DNA from: Maridesulfovibrio zosterae DSM 11974
Lineage (GTDB): Bacteria; Desulfobacterota; Desulfovibrionia; Desulfovibrionales; Desulfovibrionaceae
DNA: 64,000 bases
Assembly: GCF_000425265.1 (NCBI RefSeq)
Contig: NZ_AUDC01000010.1
Coordinates: 496,001-560,000 of the forward strand
Reading direction: 5' to 3'
In this document: positions 9,456 to 18,724 of the stretch, one piece after another
How the letters are laid out: the number at the start of each line of letters is the position of its first letter
Numbering within the stretch: the stretch's first letter is position 1
The notes under the pieces: generated by a model
Told to the model about the DNA's origin: nothing
Database searches by the model: none
What the model saw: the letters and a program-made list of their open reading frames with translations, nothing else
Translations under genes and position numbers: made by a program

Positions 9456-9652
9456 TTTTTGATACTCCCTTAAAGTTACACAAATTATTTAGGCAACCAT
9501 ATCTCCAAATTAAATTTAAAAGCTATAATAATTTTGAATACATTAAATCGCATTACATGGCTACAAACGTAATTTAGTATTCATCACTTTTTAGGTAATA
9601 TTTCAGTAATATAGTATTGTACTGTTTAGTACTTATTTTTATTAATAATATT

Positions 9653-9997
9653 TTATATAGTCAGAATTTTTTCGTCGTTTTTAAGTAACTTAGTAAGCCT
9701 TTCTCCCCAGTGGATTACTTCAATATTTTGTGATTCTAAGTCAGCAGTTACGCCATACATATCTGAGCATGCTCTGCATGCAGCCATTATTACACCTGCA
9801 TCATTTGCTTTATGAATAAGCTCTTTAACTACTTCATTTGTTGCAGCCAGCTTTGCCGTTGGTCCCCAAATAACAATGGTCGATTCTTCCCACCATCCCT
9901 TCAGAAGGGCATTGATTCCGTACATGAAAACCATTTTTTCAGCCGTTTCCACATCAGCATTAGTCCAGATAATATATAGATGTTTTTTTTCAGTCAT
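9653..9997 (-). CDS. DsrE-fold family protein
   Basis: 114 aa, small and soluble. The pattern LYIIWTNADVETAEKMVFMY...WEESTIVIWGPTAKLAATNEVVKELIHKANDAGVIMAACRACSDMYG is that of the DsrE/DsrF/YchN-like fold. Two cysteines in AACRACSDMYG (about residues 73 and 76) sit where DsrE-type sulfur carriers hold their active cysteine. A role in sulfur or redox relay is plausible but unproven. ATG is preceded by AGGAA. It is co-directional with, and upstream of, the arginine decarboxylase. Confidence 0.75.
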   Translation of the reverse strand: MTEKKHLYIIWTNADVETAEKMVFMYGINALLKGWWEESTIVIWGPTAKLAATNEVVKELIHKANDAGVIMAACRACSDMYGVTADLESQNIEVIHWGERLTKLLKNDEKILTI

Positions 9998-10025
9998 TTT
10001 AAATTCCTGTTTCTGTCGTTAATTA

Positions 10026-10078
10026 GTGTAACAATGAAGGCCCTTATGAATTATTCATAAGGGCCTTCATTGTTACAC
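10026..10078 (-). terminator. Very long perfect hairpin terminator after the MCP gene
   Basis: A 25-bp perfect stem (10026-10050 with 10054-10078) with a 3-nt loop lies 14 bp past the MCP stop codon, between it and the DsrE-like gene. The U tract is poor; the stem itself is unusually long. Confidence 0.7.
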
Positions 10079-10091
10079 ATTTGAGTTAGGA

Positions 10092-12095
10092 TTAAAACTT
10101 TTCAAAATCATTATCATCTGCTGACATATCTAAAGCAAGACCTCCTCCGAAGCTAGAGCTATCTGTTTTTGTGTTATCAGGTTTATTCGCTTTATTTCGG
10201 GTTTCTGCAGAATATTTTTTACTAGCCGGAAGAGCTTTATGTGTATGGCTAGATAATCTATTTGATTGCATTTGAGAGCTATATCCACCTACTTTAAAAA
10301 AAGACATAGTGTTTTCCAGCTGCAGGCTTTGAGCTGATAGTTCTTCACTTGTTGAAGCCATTTCTTCAGAAGCAGAAGCATTTTGTTGAATAACTGAATC
10401 AAGCTGGGTAATTGCTTTACTAATTTGTTCAGCCCCGGAGTTCTGTTCAGTACTTGCAGATGATATTTCTTGAACAAGTTCAGCTGTTTTTTGAATATTT
10501 GGAACAAGCTGTTCAAGCATCTCACCGGCTTTTTCTGCTACATTGACTGTATTGGCAGATAGTTCACTGATTTCTCCAGCTGCATTTCCGCTTCGCTCAG
10601 CAAGCTTACGAACTTCTGCAGCAACAACAGCAAAACCTTTGCCATGTTCTCCTGCACGGGCAGCTTCAATTGCGGCATTAAGAGCTAATAAGTTTGTTTG
10701 GCGAGCAATTTCTTCGATTATAGAGATTTTCTCAGCAATATTTTTCATAGCTGATACTGCTTCATTAACAGCCGAACCGCTTTCAGCTGCCTCAGAAGCT
10801 GATTTAATTGCTATTTCTTCAGTGGTATGGGCATTCAATGTATTTTGTTGAATATTGCCAGCCATCTCTTCGATGGATGCGGAAACTTCTTCAATAGACG
10901 CTGCCTGTTCAGTTGCACCTTGTGAAAGACCTTGTGCTGATGCTGAGAGTTCTGTGCTTCCTGCAGCCACATTAGCTGAACCCTCACGTACATCTGAAAC
11001 AACATTTGTCAGTTGCTGGGCCATATTTCTCATATGTCCATATACACCTACAGCAGGCTCATTGAAATGTATGTCGAGGTCACCATTTGATATTCTCTGA
11101 GCTACAGCTGCAATTTCAGCAGGGTCGCTGCCAAGCTGTCTATTAACTGTCCTAATAATAAAAGCGGCAGTAATTATGCCAATAGCTGTGGCAATAAGAC
11201 TGATAATAATGGCAAGCATGATTGCCCGGTTGTTTGCTGCTTGTAATTTCGGTCCAAGAGCTTCTTGATCAGCCATTATAGACAGCTTAACTTGCTCAAC
11301 GTTTTTAGCAACTTCAGGGCCTATTTTATCAAGATCTTGAGTAATAATTTCATTGCGTTTAAATATTACTTTAACCAGTCCTTTAAATGCTGAAAAGTAT
11401 TGTTCTTTATAGTTAATCAGTTCTTTTAACAATTTACGTCTTTCAGGATTTTGTAAACTTTGATCAAGTATTTTAAATTCTCTATCCAGTTCTGCCATTT
11501 CCTTACTTACTCGATCAACAGAATCTTGATCATTTTCACTGATAAATTTAGATGCATATAGACGTGAAAGCAGAAGATTTTTAAGGGTCAATCCACTTCT
11601 GAAGGCTGACTCCATATCATTGTCGCGTTCTGCGGTTTTTAAAATTTGACTGAGATTGCGCTCCATTTGGGGGCCAGCAATATTTAGAACATCATTTACG
11701 TAGTGGTCGCGTTCAGCCCATAGTTCTTTGATCTGGCCAAAATAATCTCCGTATGAACTAATAAGTTCATTAGTTAAGGAAATTAATTTAGCTCGTTCAG
11801 GATTATTAATGGATTGTGTAGCCTCATCTAAGAAACCACGCATTTTTTTGTAATATTCTTCATACTGAGCAAGATCTTTAGGATCTCCTGTTCTAATATA
11901 ATCTTTTACACTCATTCTCACCATAAGCATATTGGCTTGTAATTTACCACTAAGATTGGTGTCTATTGCAAGCTTTCTATATCGATTAAAACCTGCACTT
12001 GATTCTTCAAGTGCCCAATAAGAAATTGCAGCTAGAATTAGAATTAGGCAGATTACAGAGCTGAACCCTATCATTAACTTGGACGAAAGTTTCAT
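10092..12095 (-). CDS. Methyl-accepting chemotaxis protein
   Basis: 667 aa from the ATG at 12095, which has GAGGGGG seven bases upstream; the longer frame to 12131 lacks such a site. Domains: TM1 (about 7-28), a ~270-residue helical periplasmic sensor resembling a helical-bimodular or double four-helix bundle, TM2 (about 295-318), HAMP, then a long antiparallel coiled coil with the conserved hairpin tip [41 protein letters not shown]. It senses ligands outside the cell and controls CheA. The C-terminus (DNDFEKF) is not a clear CheR-binding NWETF pentapeptide. Monocistronic. Confidence 0.93.
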   Translation of the reverse strand: MKLSSKLMIGFSSVICLILILAAISYWALEESSAGFNRYRKLAIDTNLSGKLQANMLMVRMSVKDYIRTGDPKDLAQYEEYYKKMRGFLDEATQSINNPERAKLISLTNELISSYGDYFGQIKELWAERDHYVNDVLNIAGPQMERNLSQILKTAERDNDMESAFRSGLTLKNLLLSRLYASKFISENDQDSVDRVSKEMAELDREFKILDQSLQNPERRKLLKELINYKEQYFSAFKGLVKVIFKRNEIITQDLDKIGPEVAKNVEQVKLSIMADQEALGPKLQAANNRAIMLAIIISLIATAIGIITAAFIIRTVNRQLGSDPAEIAAVAQRISNGDLDIHFNEPAVGVYGHMRNMAQQLTNVVSDVREGSANVAAGSTELSASAQGLSQGATEQAASIEEVSASIEEMAGNIQQNTLNAHTTEEIAIKSASEAAESGSAVNEAVSAMKNIAEKISIIEEIARQTNLLALNAAIEAARAGEHGKGFAVVAAEVRKLAERSGNAAGEISELSANTVNVAEKAGEMLEQLVPNIQKTAELVQEISSASTEQNSGAEQISKAITQLDSVIQQNASASEEMASTSEELSAQSLQLENTMSFFKVGGYSSQMQSNRLSSHTHKALPASKKYSAETRNKANKPDNTKTDSSSFGGGLALDMSADDNDFEKF

Positions 12096-12268
12096 AATAA
12101 CCCCCTCAAAATAGATGATCCTTAAAAACAATAATAAAGATTAAGATCTTGAAATAGATTATTGATTGTATACAAAAAATAATATTGTTGGAAACAAAAT
12201 AATATTTTTTATGGTGGTAGTTATCTGATGTGTAATGTGTGGGTGGGGATGTTCTAAAATAACAAAAA

Positions 12269-12294
12269 AACCCTCATGATTTCTCATGAGGGTT
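12269..12294 (-). terminator. Terminator of the first tRNA-Phe gene
   Basis: An 11-bp stem (AACCCTCATGA/TCATGAGGGTT) with a TTTC loop, followed on the minus strand by a run of seven U. It lies 13 bp past the tRNA 3' end. Confidence 0.85.
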
Positions 12295-12306
12295 ATTTTT
12301 ACCATG

Positions 12307-12382
12307 TGGTGCCGAGGGACAGAATTGAACTGCCGACACGGGGATTTTCAGTCCCCTGCTCTACCGACTGAGCTACCTCGGC
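12307..12382 (-). tRNA. tRNA-Phe (GAA)
   Basis: 76 nt including encoded CCA. Read on the minus strand it starts GCCGAGG, has D-arm GCTCAGTCGGTAGAGC, anticodon arm GGGGACTGAAAATCCCC with anticodon GAA, T-arm with GTTCAATTC, and acceptor CCTCGGCACCA. The acceptor stem pairs fully. It is identical to the copy at 12524-12599. Confidence 0.98.
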
Positions 12383-12485
12383 GCCGGAAGAGAATTTGTA
12401 CGCATAACAGTTTTGTATGTCAACAAAAAATAAATATTTTTTTGAAAATATTTTGATATAGATAATTTTTTATTTTCAATAAAAA

Positions 12486-12512
12486 AGTCCTCATGATCCG
12501 GTCATGAGGACT
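12486..12512 (-). terminator. Terminator of the second tRNA-Phe gene
   Basis: An 11-bp stem (AGTCCTCATGA/TCATGAGGACT) with a 5-nt loop, then a U-rich run on the minus strand. It lies 12 bp past the tRNA 3' end. Confidence 0.85.
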
Positions 12513-12523
12513 ATTTTGACAAG

Positions 12524-12599
12524 TGGTGCCGAGGGACAGAATTGAACTGCCGACACGGGGATTTTCAGTCCCCTGCTCTACCGACTGAGCTACCTCGGC
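12524..12599 (-). tRNA. tRNA-Phe (GAA), second identical copy
   Basis: Same 76-nt sequence as the copy at 12307-12382, anticodon GAA, encoded CCA. The flanks differ and each copy has its own terminator, so the pair arose by duplication with independent processing of its transcripts. Confidence 0.98.
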
Positions 12600-12790
12600 G
12601 CCGCTGAGGAGAGATTACTAACGGAACATACTCCTGTTGGCAAGTACTTTTTTGTGTTTTTTTTGAATAAGGTGTTTTTTAATAGACTTATATTTATTAT
12701 ATTAACCTTGACGAAAGTTACTGACGTGATATTTTATATCTATCCTTAACATTATAATTTCTGCATAGCAGAAGATTTGAGGAGGCAGTT

Positions 12791-13060
12791 ATGAGTGTTA
12801 GTAATACGCAGGTAAGAGATAAGATAATCAATCTTTATCCAGAAATTAGAAAATATGATTTAGATATTGTAACTGAATTCAGTGATGAGAAAAATGCATG
12901 GATTATTACGCTTGTAAAGGATGGAGAAACTCTTTTCACTCATATTGAAACTGAAGATGTAGAGAAGTGTATTGAAGGTCATAAGTGTGTATATTTTACT
13001 AATCAGCTTATGGGATTTATTGATGCTTACTGCACTGACTCAGATCTTTGCGACGTTTAA
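12791..13060 (+). CDS. Hypothetical protein, 89 aa
   Basis: A small acidic soluble protein with a strong ribosome site (GAGGAGG) before the ATG and a good terminator after it, so it is very likely expressed. It has a mixed alpha/beta pattern (DIVTEFSDEKNAWIITLVKD, then GETLFTHIETEDVEKCI) and three cysteines in the C-terminal half. No family recognised. It stands alone between the tRNA genes and fabD. Confidence 0.75.
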   Translation: MSVSNTQVRDKIINLYPEIRKYDLDIVTEFSDEKNAWIITLVKDGETLFTHIETEDVEKCIEGHKCVYFTNQLMGFIDAYCTDSDLCDV

Positions 13061-13094
13061 TATTTATTTCAAGCATGGTTTTTAGAGATAAACA

Positions 13095-13134
13095 TTAAGA
13101 CCCCTGCCATAGTTTACCATGGCAGGGGTCTTAA
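13095..13134. terminator. Bidirectional terminator
   Basis: A 16-bp perfect stem (13095-13110 with 13119-13134, TTAAGACCCCTGCCAT and its complement) sits between the convergent 89-aa gene and fabD. The arms are A/T-rich at both ends, so it can serve both directions. Confidence 0.85.
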
Positions 13135-13154
13135 TTAATTAAACTTTCAGTTAA

Positions 13155-14078
13155 CTATTTTATAGCTTCAGCCTGTTCAATATTACCGATGCCCTTTCCT
13201 TCATATTCTTTTCCTTTAAGATTTGCAGAGAGTAATTTAGTGAGAACTCCTTTAGGGCCGAGTTCTAAGAAATTGCGTACACCTGCATTATACTGATTAT
13301 TTATAATCTCTATCCAGCGCACAGAAGAGGTCATTTGTGAAGACATTATTTTCTTGATTTTCTCGTAATTGGATTCCGGAGCTGCTGTTACGTTAAAATA
13401 TACGGGAAAAGCAGGCGTATTCCATGTTAATTTAGATAGATATGAAGAAAATTCATTAGCTGCTTCCTGAATTAGCGGGCTATGAAATGCACCGCTTACG
13501 GGAAGTGGAATTGCGCGGCCTTTTTTTTCCTTAATCATTGATCCAGCCACATCGATAGCTGCTTTCTCTCCGCTGATGACATATTGTGCAGGTGAATTGT
13601 AGTTTGCTATGCGAAGCTCTTTTGCACTTTCTTTAGCACCAAATTCTACAGCTTCTTCCACGTCAGATTGCCCAAGTTTAAGAATTGCAGCCATACCGTG
13701 ATCTTCGTTTGCAACCTGTGACATTAGTTTACCGCGCAGGGCAACCGCTTTAATAGTGTCTTCAGTAGAAAGAATTCCAGATGCAGACAGAGACGCAAAT
13801 TCTCCAAGACTGTGACCTGCCGTGGCTACAGGATTAATGCTGTCTTTGAGGTAGAGCCATATAGATAAGTTGACCACAGTCAGGGCGGGCTGTAAGGCAT
13901 CTGTCTTTGCCATGGCTGAAGCATCGCCGTCCCAGTATATTTCGCGAAGTGCAAGGCCTGATTCTTTTTCAGCAAATTTCCACATATCCATTGCCGTAGT
14001 CCATTTTTCAGCAAGATCGCGGCCCATACCTGGTTCCTGTGAGCCCTGACCTGGGAAAAGTATTGATAAATCAGACAT
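13155..14078 (-). CDS. fabD: Malonyl-CoA:ACP transacylase
   Basis: 307 aa. Transfers malonate from CoA to acyl carrier protein at the start of fatty-acid synthesis. The N-terminal FPGQGSQEPGMG, the nucleophile elbow GHSLGE (Ser about residue 93) and the later SGAFHSPLI (catalytic His about 203) are diagnostic. Start ATG has AAGGAG seven bases upstream. Unlike many bacteria it is not beside other fab genes here; the flanking units end in hairpins or are divergent, so it appears monocistronic. Confidence 0.95.
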   Translation of the reverse strand: MSDLSILFPGQGSQEPGMGRDLAEKWTTAMDMWKFAEKESGLALREIYWDGDASAMAKTDALQPALTVVNLSIWLYLKDSINPVATAGHSLGEFASLSASGILSTEDTIKAVALRGKLMSQVANEDHGMAAILKLGQSDVEEAVEFGAKESAKELRIANYNSPAQYVISGEKAAIDVAGSMIKEKKGRAIPLPVSGAFHSPLIQEAANEFSSYLSKLTWNTPAFPVYFNVTAAPESNYEKIKKIMSSQMTSSVRWIEIINNQYNAGVRNFLELGPKGVLTKLLSANLKGKEYEGKGIGNIEQAEAIK

Positions 14079-14359
14079 TTAATTTCTCCTTAAATTTACT
14101 GTTCAGGCCATTTTGCTACCTGAATATATGATGCAGTGTTTTGTATTATTTCATTAACGCTTATTTTTGTGCTCGAAGCAGTGTATAGAAAACAAATTTA
14201 TCTATGTTATTCAAGTTCAATATTTATATTCATATGTGAATTTAAATGTATGCTGTTTAAAATTATGATGGCGGTTGTTGTATAAAAAACATATAAAACT
14301 AAGACTTAACACGGTATTTTATATTTTTGATATGATGAATAATTTTTTCGGAGGATATA

Positions 14360-15478
14360 ATGCATATAGAACTTGAACGCACAGGAACAGTGCAAGCCTT
14401 TGAAAAAACACTTAAGAGCATAACAAATCGGCCAAGTGTGAATGGTGTTCTGGTGCTTGCATGTGATGCAAATTGTTTTATGTCTGATGAAGTTGATATT
14501 ATTCTCAAGTCATGCCCTGTGCCGCTTGCTGGAGGGATTTTTCCCGGGCTCTTGTGTTCACAGGAGAAAATTGAAAAAGGAACTATCGTTATTGGTTTGA
14601 GTACAGCCCCATCAATAATAACAGTCAAAGGGATGAGTAATCCAGAAGTTGATTTTGATAAATTGCTTTATCAAGAATTTGATAATCTGGAGATTACAGA
14701 CACTATCCTTGTATTTACTGATGGATTTGCCAGTCGTATTTCTGCTTTAATCAATGCAATGTTTATTAATCTTGGAATCGAGACAAATATTATAGGCGGT
14801 GGGTCCGGGTCACTTAGTCTTGAGAAGAAGCCTGCTATTTTAAGTAATGAAGGGATGCTTATGGATGTATCACTTCTTATTTTAATCAATACCAAAAGCA
14901 TAATAAATGTAAGCCATGGATGGACTCCAGTAAAAGGGCCTTTTAAAGTTACTGAGTCTGAGGGAAATGTGATTAAGTCTTTGGACTGGATGCCAGCTTT
15001 CAATATTTATAGAGAAGTTATTAGAGATCACTCCGGGCAATATATATCAAAAGAAAATTTTGAACGTGTATCAATGTCATATCCATTTGGGATTTCGATG
15101 ATGTTTTGTGATCATATTGTCCGTGATCCTGTTAAAATGACTGATGATGGAAGTCTTGTATGTGTTGGAGGAGTTGAGGAAGGGGCATTTGTTGATATAC
15201 TCCATGGAAATTCCGAATCTTTAATTGAGGCTTCAAGAACTATTGCTACGAATCATGACATTTTAAATTTGGGCGAAAAATCAGTTGCGTTAATTGTAGA
15301 TTGTATTTCAAGAGCAATTTTTATGGCTGATAGTTTTGAAGAAGAGCTTAAGGCTATTAATTTACCGGATATTCCATTGATTGGTATGCTCTCATTTGGT
15401 GAAATTGCTACTCAAACTCAAGAATCTCTTGAATTTCATAATAAAACAACTGTGCTTTCTGTATTGGAGGAATTATGA
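14360..15478 (+). CDS. FIST domain sensory protein
   Basis: 372 aa, soluble. The N-terminal half (FIST_N, about 15-195) has the typical VNGVLVLACDANCF...PLAGGIFPGLLCSQ... and IGGGSGSLSLEKKPAILSNEGMLMDVSLLILI. The C-terminal half (FIST_C, about 210-360) ends with ALIVDCISRAIF...LPLIGMLSFGEIATQ-like motifs. FIST domains are thought to bind small ligands, perhaps amino acids, in signalling proteins. No output domain is present. GGAGG precedes the ATG. It overlaps the next gene by four bases (ATGA), indicating translational coupling to the GAF/PAS protein. Confidence 0.88.
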   Translation: MHIELERTGTVQAFEKTLKSITNRPSVNGVLVLACDANCFMSDEVDIILKSCPVPLAGGIFPGLLCSQEKIEKGTIVIGLSTAPSIITVKGMSNPEVDFDKLLYQEFDNLEITDTILVFTDGFASRISALINAMFINLGIETNIIGGGSGSLSLEKKPAILSNEGMLMDVSLLILINTKSIINVSHGWTPVKGPFKVTESEGNVIKSLDWMPAFNIYREVIRDHSGQYISKENFERVSMSYPFGISMMFCDHIVRDPVKMTDDGSLVCVGGVEEGAFVDILHGNSESLIEASRTIATNHDILNLGEKSVALIVDCISRAIFMADSFEEELKAINLPDIPLIGMLSFGEIATQTQESLEFHNKTTVLSVLEEL

Positions 15479-16350
15479 GTATTCGAATTCAAGAACAGGT
15501 TCTTTATGAAATAGCCATGGCCATGGGGACAAGTCTGGATCTGGATAAAATGTTAAGCACAGCTCTTTCAACATATTTGCGACGATTACTTTGTATGGGG
15601 GCAACTGTTTTTCTGGAAAAAGATGGAGGTGAAAGACGTGGGTATGAAAAAGTTTTTTTTATTCCACGAAAAAAAAGAAATAATATTGATGCAGATATTT
15701 TTTTTGAAAGAATTAACGGAAGTCTGAATGGAAGCGACTATGTGGACTTAATGAATGATCTTCCTATTCATACCGTGCGTTCGGGTAATCATTTCTATCT
15801 GATGGAACTTCCTGAGGTCGGGTTTTTAATGGTGACAAAAGGAAAGACTCCATTAAGTCAGTCAATGCTTAAATCATTACATAAATTGAATGTAAAACTT
15901 GCAGAATCAATTATTTCATGTCTGATTTACAAACGGAACAAGACTTTAAATATTAAATTGCAAAATCAGATTAAAGGAAGAATGAAAGCAGAATCTATAC
16001 TTTTGGCAGAAAGAGAAAAATACAGAGCTATTTATGAAGGGTCACCTCTAGGGATAGTATATTATGATCACGAGGGGACTATCATTGATTGTAATATTAA
16101 ATTTGCTGAAATAATGGGGACTACCTGTAAAAAACTTATAGGTTTCAAATCTGCTACAATAAGCAGTGATAAAGTCCGCAAGGTAATTGAAAAAGCATTG
16201 AAAGGTTATCCGGTAATATATGAAGATTATTATACTTCTGTAATAGGCGAGCGAACCGTCTATTTACGCGCAAGTTTTAATCCCGTTGTATATGGGAGCA
16301 AAACTCAGGTTGTAGCGACAGTTGAAGAGTTAGACAGCCTTAAATCCTAG
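15475..16350 (+). CDS. GAF-like/PAS sensory protein without output domain
   Basis: 291 aa. Residues ~1-150 look like a degenerate GAF-type domain (EQVLYEIAMAMGTSLDLDKMLSTALSTYLRRLLCMGATVFL). A short coiled linker is followed by a PAS domain at ~180-285 (KYRAIYEGSPLGIVYYDHEGTIIDCNIKFAEIMG). It then stops, with no kinase, GGDEF or MCP module. It is translationally coupled to the FIST gene, so both probably act in one complex, perhaps feeding a partner kinase elsewhere. The stop codon overlaps that of the convergent receiver gene in the palindrome CTAG. Confidence 0.82.
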   Translation: MSIRIQEQVLYEIAMAMGTSLDLDKMLSTALSTYLRRLLCMGATVFLEKDGGERRGYEKVFFIPRKKRNNIDADIFFERINGSLNGSDYVDLMNDLPIHTVRSGNHFYLMELPEVGFLMVTKGKTPLSQSMLKSLHKLNVKLAESIISCLIYKRNKTLNIKLQNQIKGRMKAESILLAEREKYRAIYEGSPLGIVYYDHEGTIIDCNIKFAEIMGTTCKKLIGFKSATISSDKVRKVIEKALKGYPVIYEDYYTSVIGERTVYLRASFNPVVYGSKTQVVATVEELDSLKS

Positions 16351-16706
16351 CCAGCCAGAACATCTTCTACTTTTACTTCAAGCTCTTCTTTATCTATTGG
16401 CTTAACACAGTACTCGTTGGCACCATGTTTCAGTGATTCTCTGGCTGTCTCAAGAGTTGGGTATCCTGTGAGCATGATCACTTTAATTTCCGGAGAAACT
16501 TTTTTCATCTCTTCAAGTACTTCTACGCCAGTCATTTTTTTAAGTTTAATATCAAGAATAGAAAGATCTACACTGTTTTTAGCTACAAAATTAAGCGCAT
16601 CTTGTTCATCTGAAAAGACAGAAACTTTATGTCCTTTGCGTTCCAGAATTCGCTTTAAAAGTATGCCTGCATCTACCACATCGTCGAGAACGAGAATATG
16701 TGCCAT
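16347..16706 (-). CDS. Single-domain response regulator (CheY-like receiver)
   Basis: 119 aa, starting at the ATG at 16706 that follows GGAG by seven bases; an upstream in-frame TTG is too close to that site. Receiver landmarks are visible: acidic LDDVVD near the N-terminus, phosphoacceptor Asp in SILDIKLKKMTG (about residue 53), Thr in MLTGYPT, and Lys in CVKPIDKEE. No output domain, so it acts by protein contact or as a phosphate sink. Convergent with the GAF/PAS gene, sharing its last bases. Partner kinase unknown. Confidence 0.92.
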   Translation of the reverse strand: MAHILVLDDVVDAGILLKRILERKGHKVSVFSDEQDALNFVAKNSVDLSILDIKLKKMTGVEVLEEMKKVSPEIKVIMLTGYPTLETARESLKHGANEYCVKPIDKEELEVKVEDVLAG

Positions 16707-17215
16707 ATCCAAACTCCGTAATCATTTGTTGATAAAACATAATACTAACAAAGGGGATAAGTCGAGGGCTGTCTTAAGCTTTGGTGGAATGAATTAAATT
16801 TTGTTTTAAAATGTCACTTTATTTTTGTTTTTGAAGAATAAAATTTTTATTGTTAAAACAGTATGCTGTGTAAATTATGTGTTGATGTATAGCTGTATGG
16901 TGTATGTTTTTAAGTGTAAGAATGTTCTTTTTTTTATTCGCAATGCATAAATGTATTTTAAGTACTGTATGAAATTTTTAATATAAATTGTTACAAAATA
17001 TTGCTGCATAAAAAAATATAAATACTGTTTGTTTAATACCATAATTCCATTCTTATCGATTAAAAACGTTGATTTTATTTGATAGACAATGATCTAAATG
17101 TATTCTATGAGAATGCTCGATCGTGCGTTTTACGCATTTTTACATATATTTTTTGGCTGATTTCGCAAAATGGTTGAGAATTCAGCTAGGTTTTCTTTAA
17201 AGGAGTTTAAACAAC
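16707..17215. other. Intergenic region upstream of the NSS transporter
   Basis: About 500 bp, strongly AT-rich, between divergent genes. It must hold promoters for both the receiver gene and the transporter. I find no credible ORF, tRNA, strong hairpin or recognisable riboswitch. AAAGGAG for the transporter lies at its right end. Confidence 0.6.
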
Positions 17216-18721
17216 ATGCAGAAGAGAGAAACATGGGGTTCCCGCTCAGGATTTATTCTTGCCGCAGTGGGCTCTGCAATCGGGCTTGGTAATATTTGGC
17301 GTTTTCCATATATGGTTTATGAAAACGGCGGCGGTGCTTTTCTTATTCCTTACTTTGTAGCAATGCTTGCTGCGGGTATTCCCTTTATGATTCTTGAATT
17401 CGGCCTAGGACAGAAATTTAAAGGCTCAGCTCCTAAAATTTTTGCTTCAATTTCCAAGAAAATGGAATGGCTCGGTTGGTGGCAGGTGGTTGTTTCATTT
17501 ATAATCACAACATACTATGTGGTTGTAATTGCTTGGGCCATGAATTACGTGTTCCTGGCATTTTCTCAAGGCTGGGGAGCTGACCCGAAAGCTTTTTTCT
17601 TTGGTCAATTCCTTGGACTTACTGATTCTCCCATGAATATGGGCGGAATACAGCCTTCTATTTTTGCTGCAACAGCAGCAGCTTGGGCCTTTACCTTTTT
17701 TGCCCTGTTCACAGGGGTTAAAGCTGGTATTGAGAGAGTTAATAAAATTTTCATGCCGATACTGTTCCTGCTCGTTTTTATCTTCATTGGAAGAGGGCTG
17801 ATGCTTCCCGGTGCACTTGATGGACTGAACTGGCTTTTCAAACCAGACTTTACAGCTATTCTGAATGGTAAAGTATGGGCTGATGCTTTTGGCCAGATCT
17901 TTTACAGTCTTTCTATAGGGTTCGGTATTATGCTTGCTTACTCAAGTTACTTGCCGAAAGAATCTGATATTAACAATAACGCCTGTATGACAGTATTTAT
18001 CAACTGTGGCTTTAGTATTATCTCCGGTATTATGATTTTCAGCGTGCTTGGATACATGGCCCATCAGCAGGGTGTACCTATTAAAGATGTTGCAGGTGCA
18101 GGTGTTGGCCTTGCATTTGTAACTTTGCCGACAGCAATTAACTTGATGCCGGCACCAGTCTTTTTTGGTGTTCTTTTCTTTCTTGCACTTGTTGTTGCTG
18201 GTCTTTCTTCAATGATTTCTATCAATGAAGTTGTTACTTCCGCTATTGTCGATAAACTTGGTTTATCCCGCAAAAAAGCTGTTTCTATCTGCTGTATTTT
18301 AGGCTTTCTGGTAAGTATCGCATTTACTACTGGTGGCGGATTGCTTTTGCTCGACATCGTTGACCACTTTGTTAATAATTTTGGTATATTGATCGGTGGT
18401 TTTATTGAGATAGTATTCATTGCATGGTTTTGTAAGCTTACTGATTTGCGTACCCATGTTAATAGAACTTCTGAAATTAAGGTTGGTTATCTTTGGATGA
18501 ACAGCTTGCGTTTCGTTGTTCCAGCAATGTTGGCATTCATGGTTGTTACTAATTTTATTGGTGATATCTCAAAGAATTATGGCGGATATTCCACAAATTC
18601 GATTATTGCTTTCGGATGGGGCCTTATTCTTGCCTGCTTTGTTTTTGCAATTATTTTTGCCAGTAAGTCTGGAAATTTTGGAGTAGTAGCTTCTAACAAC
18701 AGTTTTCTTAAAAGGAGATAG
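17216..18721 (+). CDS. Sodium:neurotransmitter symporter family (NSS) amino acid transporter
   Basis: 501 aa, LeuT fold, about 12 membrane segments in the inner membrane. The N-terminus (WGSRSGFILAAVGSAIGLGNIWRFPYMVYENGGGAFLIPY) is the conserved Na+ and substrate binding unwound TM1 of NSS proteins. It would take up an amino acid with Na+. The gene is followed after three bases by a 31-aa MetS-like membrane peptide. Large bacterial NSS proteins with such a partner include the methionine/alanine importer MetPS, so a hydrophobic amino acid is a reasonable guess. SD AAAGGAG lies 10 bases upstream. Confidence 0.92.
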   Translation: MQKRETWGSRSGFILAAVGSAIGLGNIWRFPYMVYENGGGAFLIPYFVAMLAAGIPFMILEFGLGQKFKGSAPKIFASISKKMEWLGWWQVVVSFIITTYYVVVIAWAMNYVFLAFSQGWGADPKAFFFGQFLGLTDSPMNMGGIQPSIFAATAAAWAFTFFALFTGVKAGIERVNKIFMPILFLLVFIFIGRGLMLPGALDGLNWLFKPDFTAILNGKVWADAFGQIFYSLSIGFGIMLAYSSYLPKESDINNNACMTVFINCGFSIISGIMIFSVLGYMAHQQGVPIKDVAGAGVGLAFVTLPTAINLMPAPVFFGVLFFLALVVAGLSSMISINEVVTSAIVDKLGLSRKKAVSICCILGFLVSIAFTTGGGLLLLDIVDHFVNNFGILIGGFIEIVFIAWFCKLTDLRTHVNRTSEIKVGYLWMNSLRFVVPAMLAFMVVTNFIGDISKNYGGYSTNSIIAFGWGLILACFVFAIIFASKSGNFGVVASNNSFLKRR

Positions 18722-18724
18722 AAC

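Noticed and set aside
18064-18420. 118-codon minus-strand frame inside the NSS gene
   Set aside because: Antisense shadow; low-complexity Pro/Lys-rich product.
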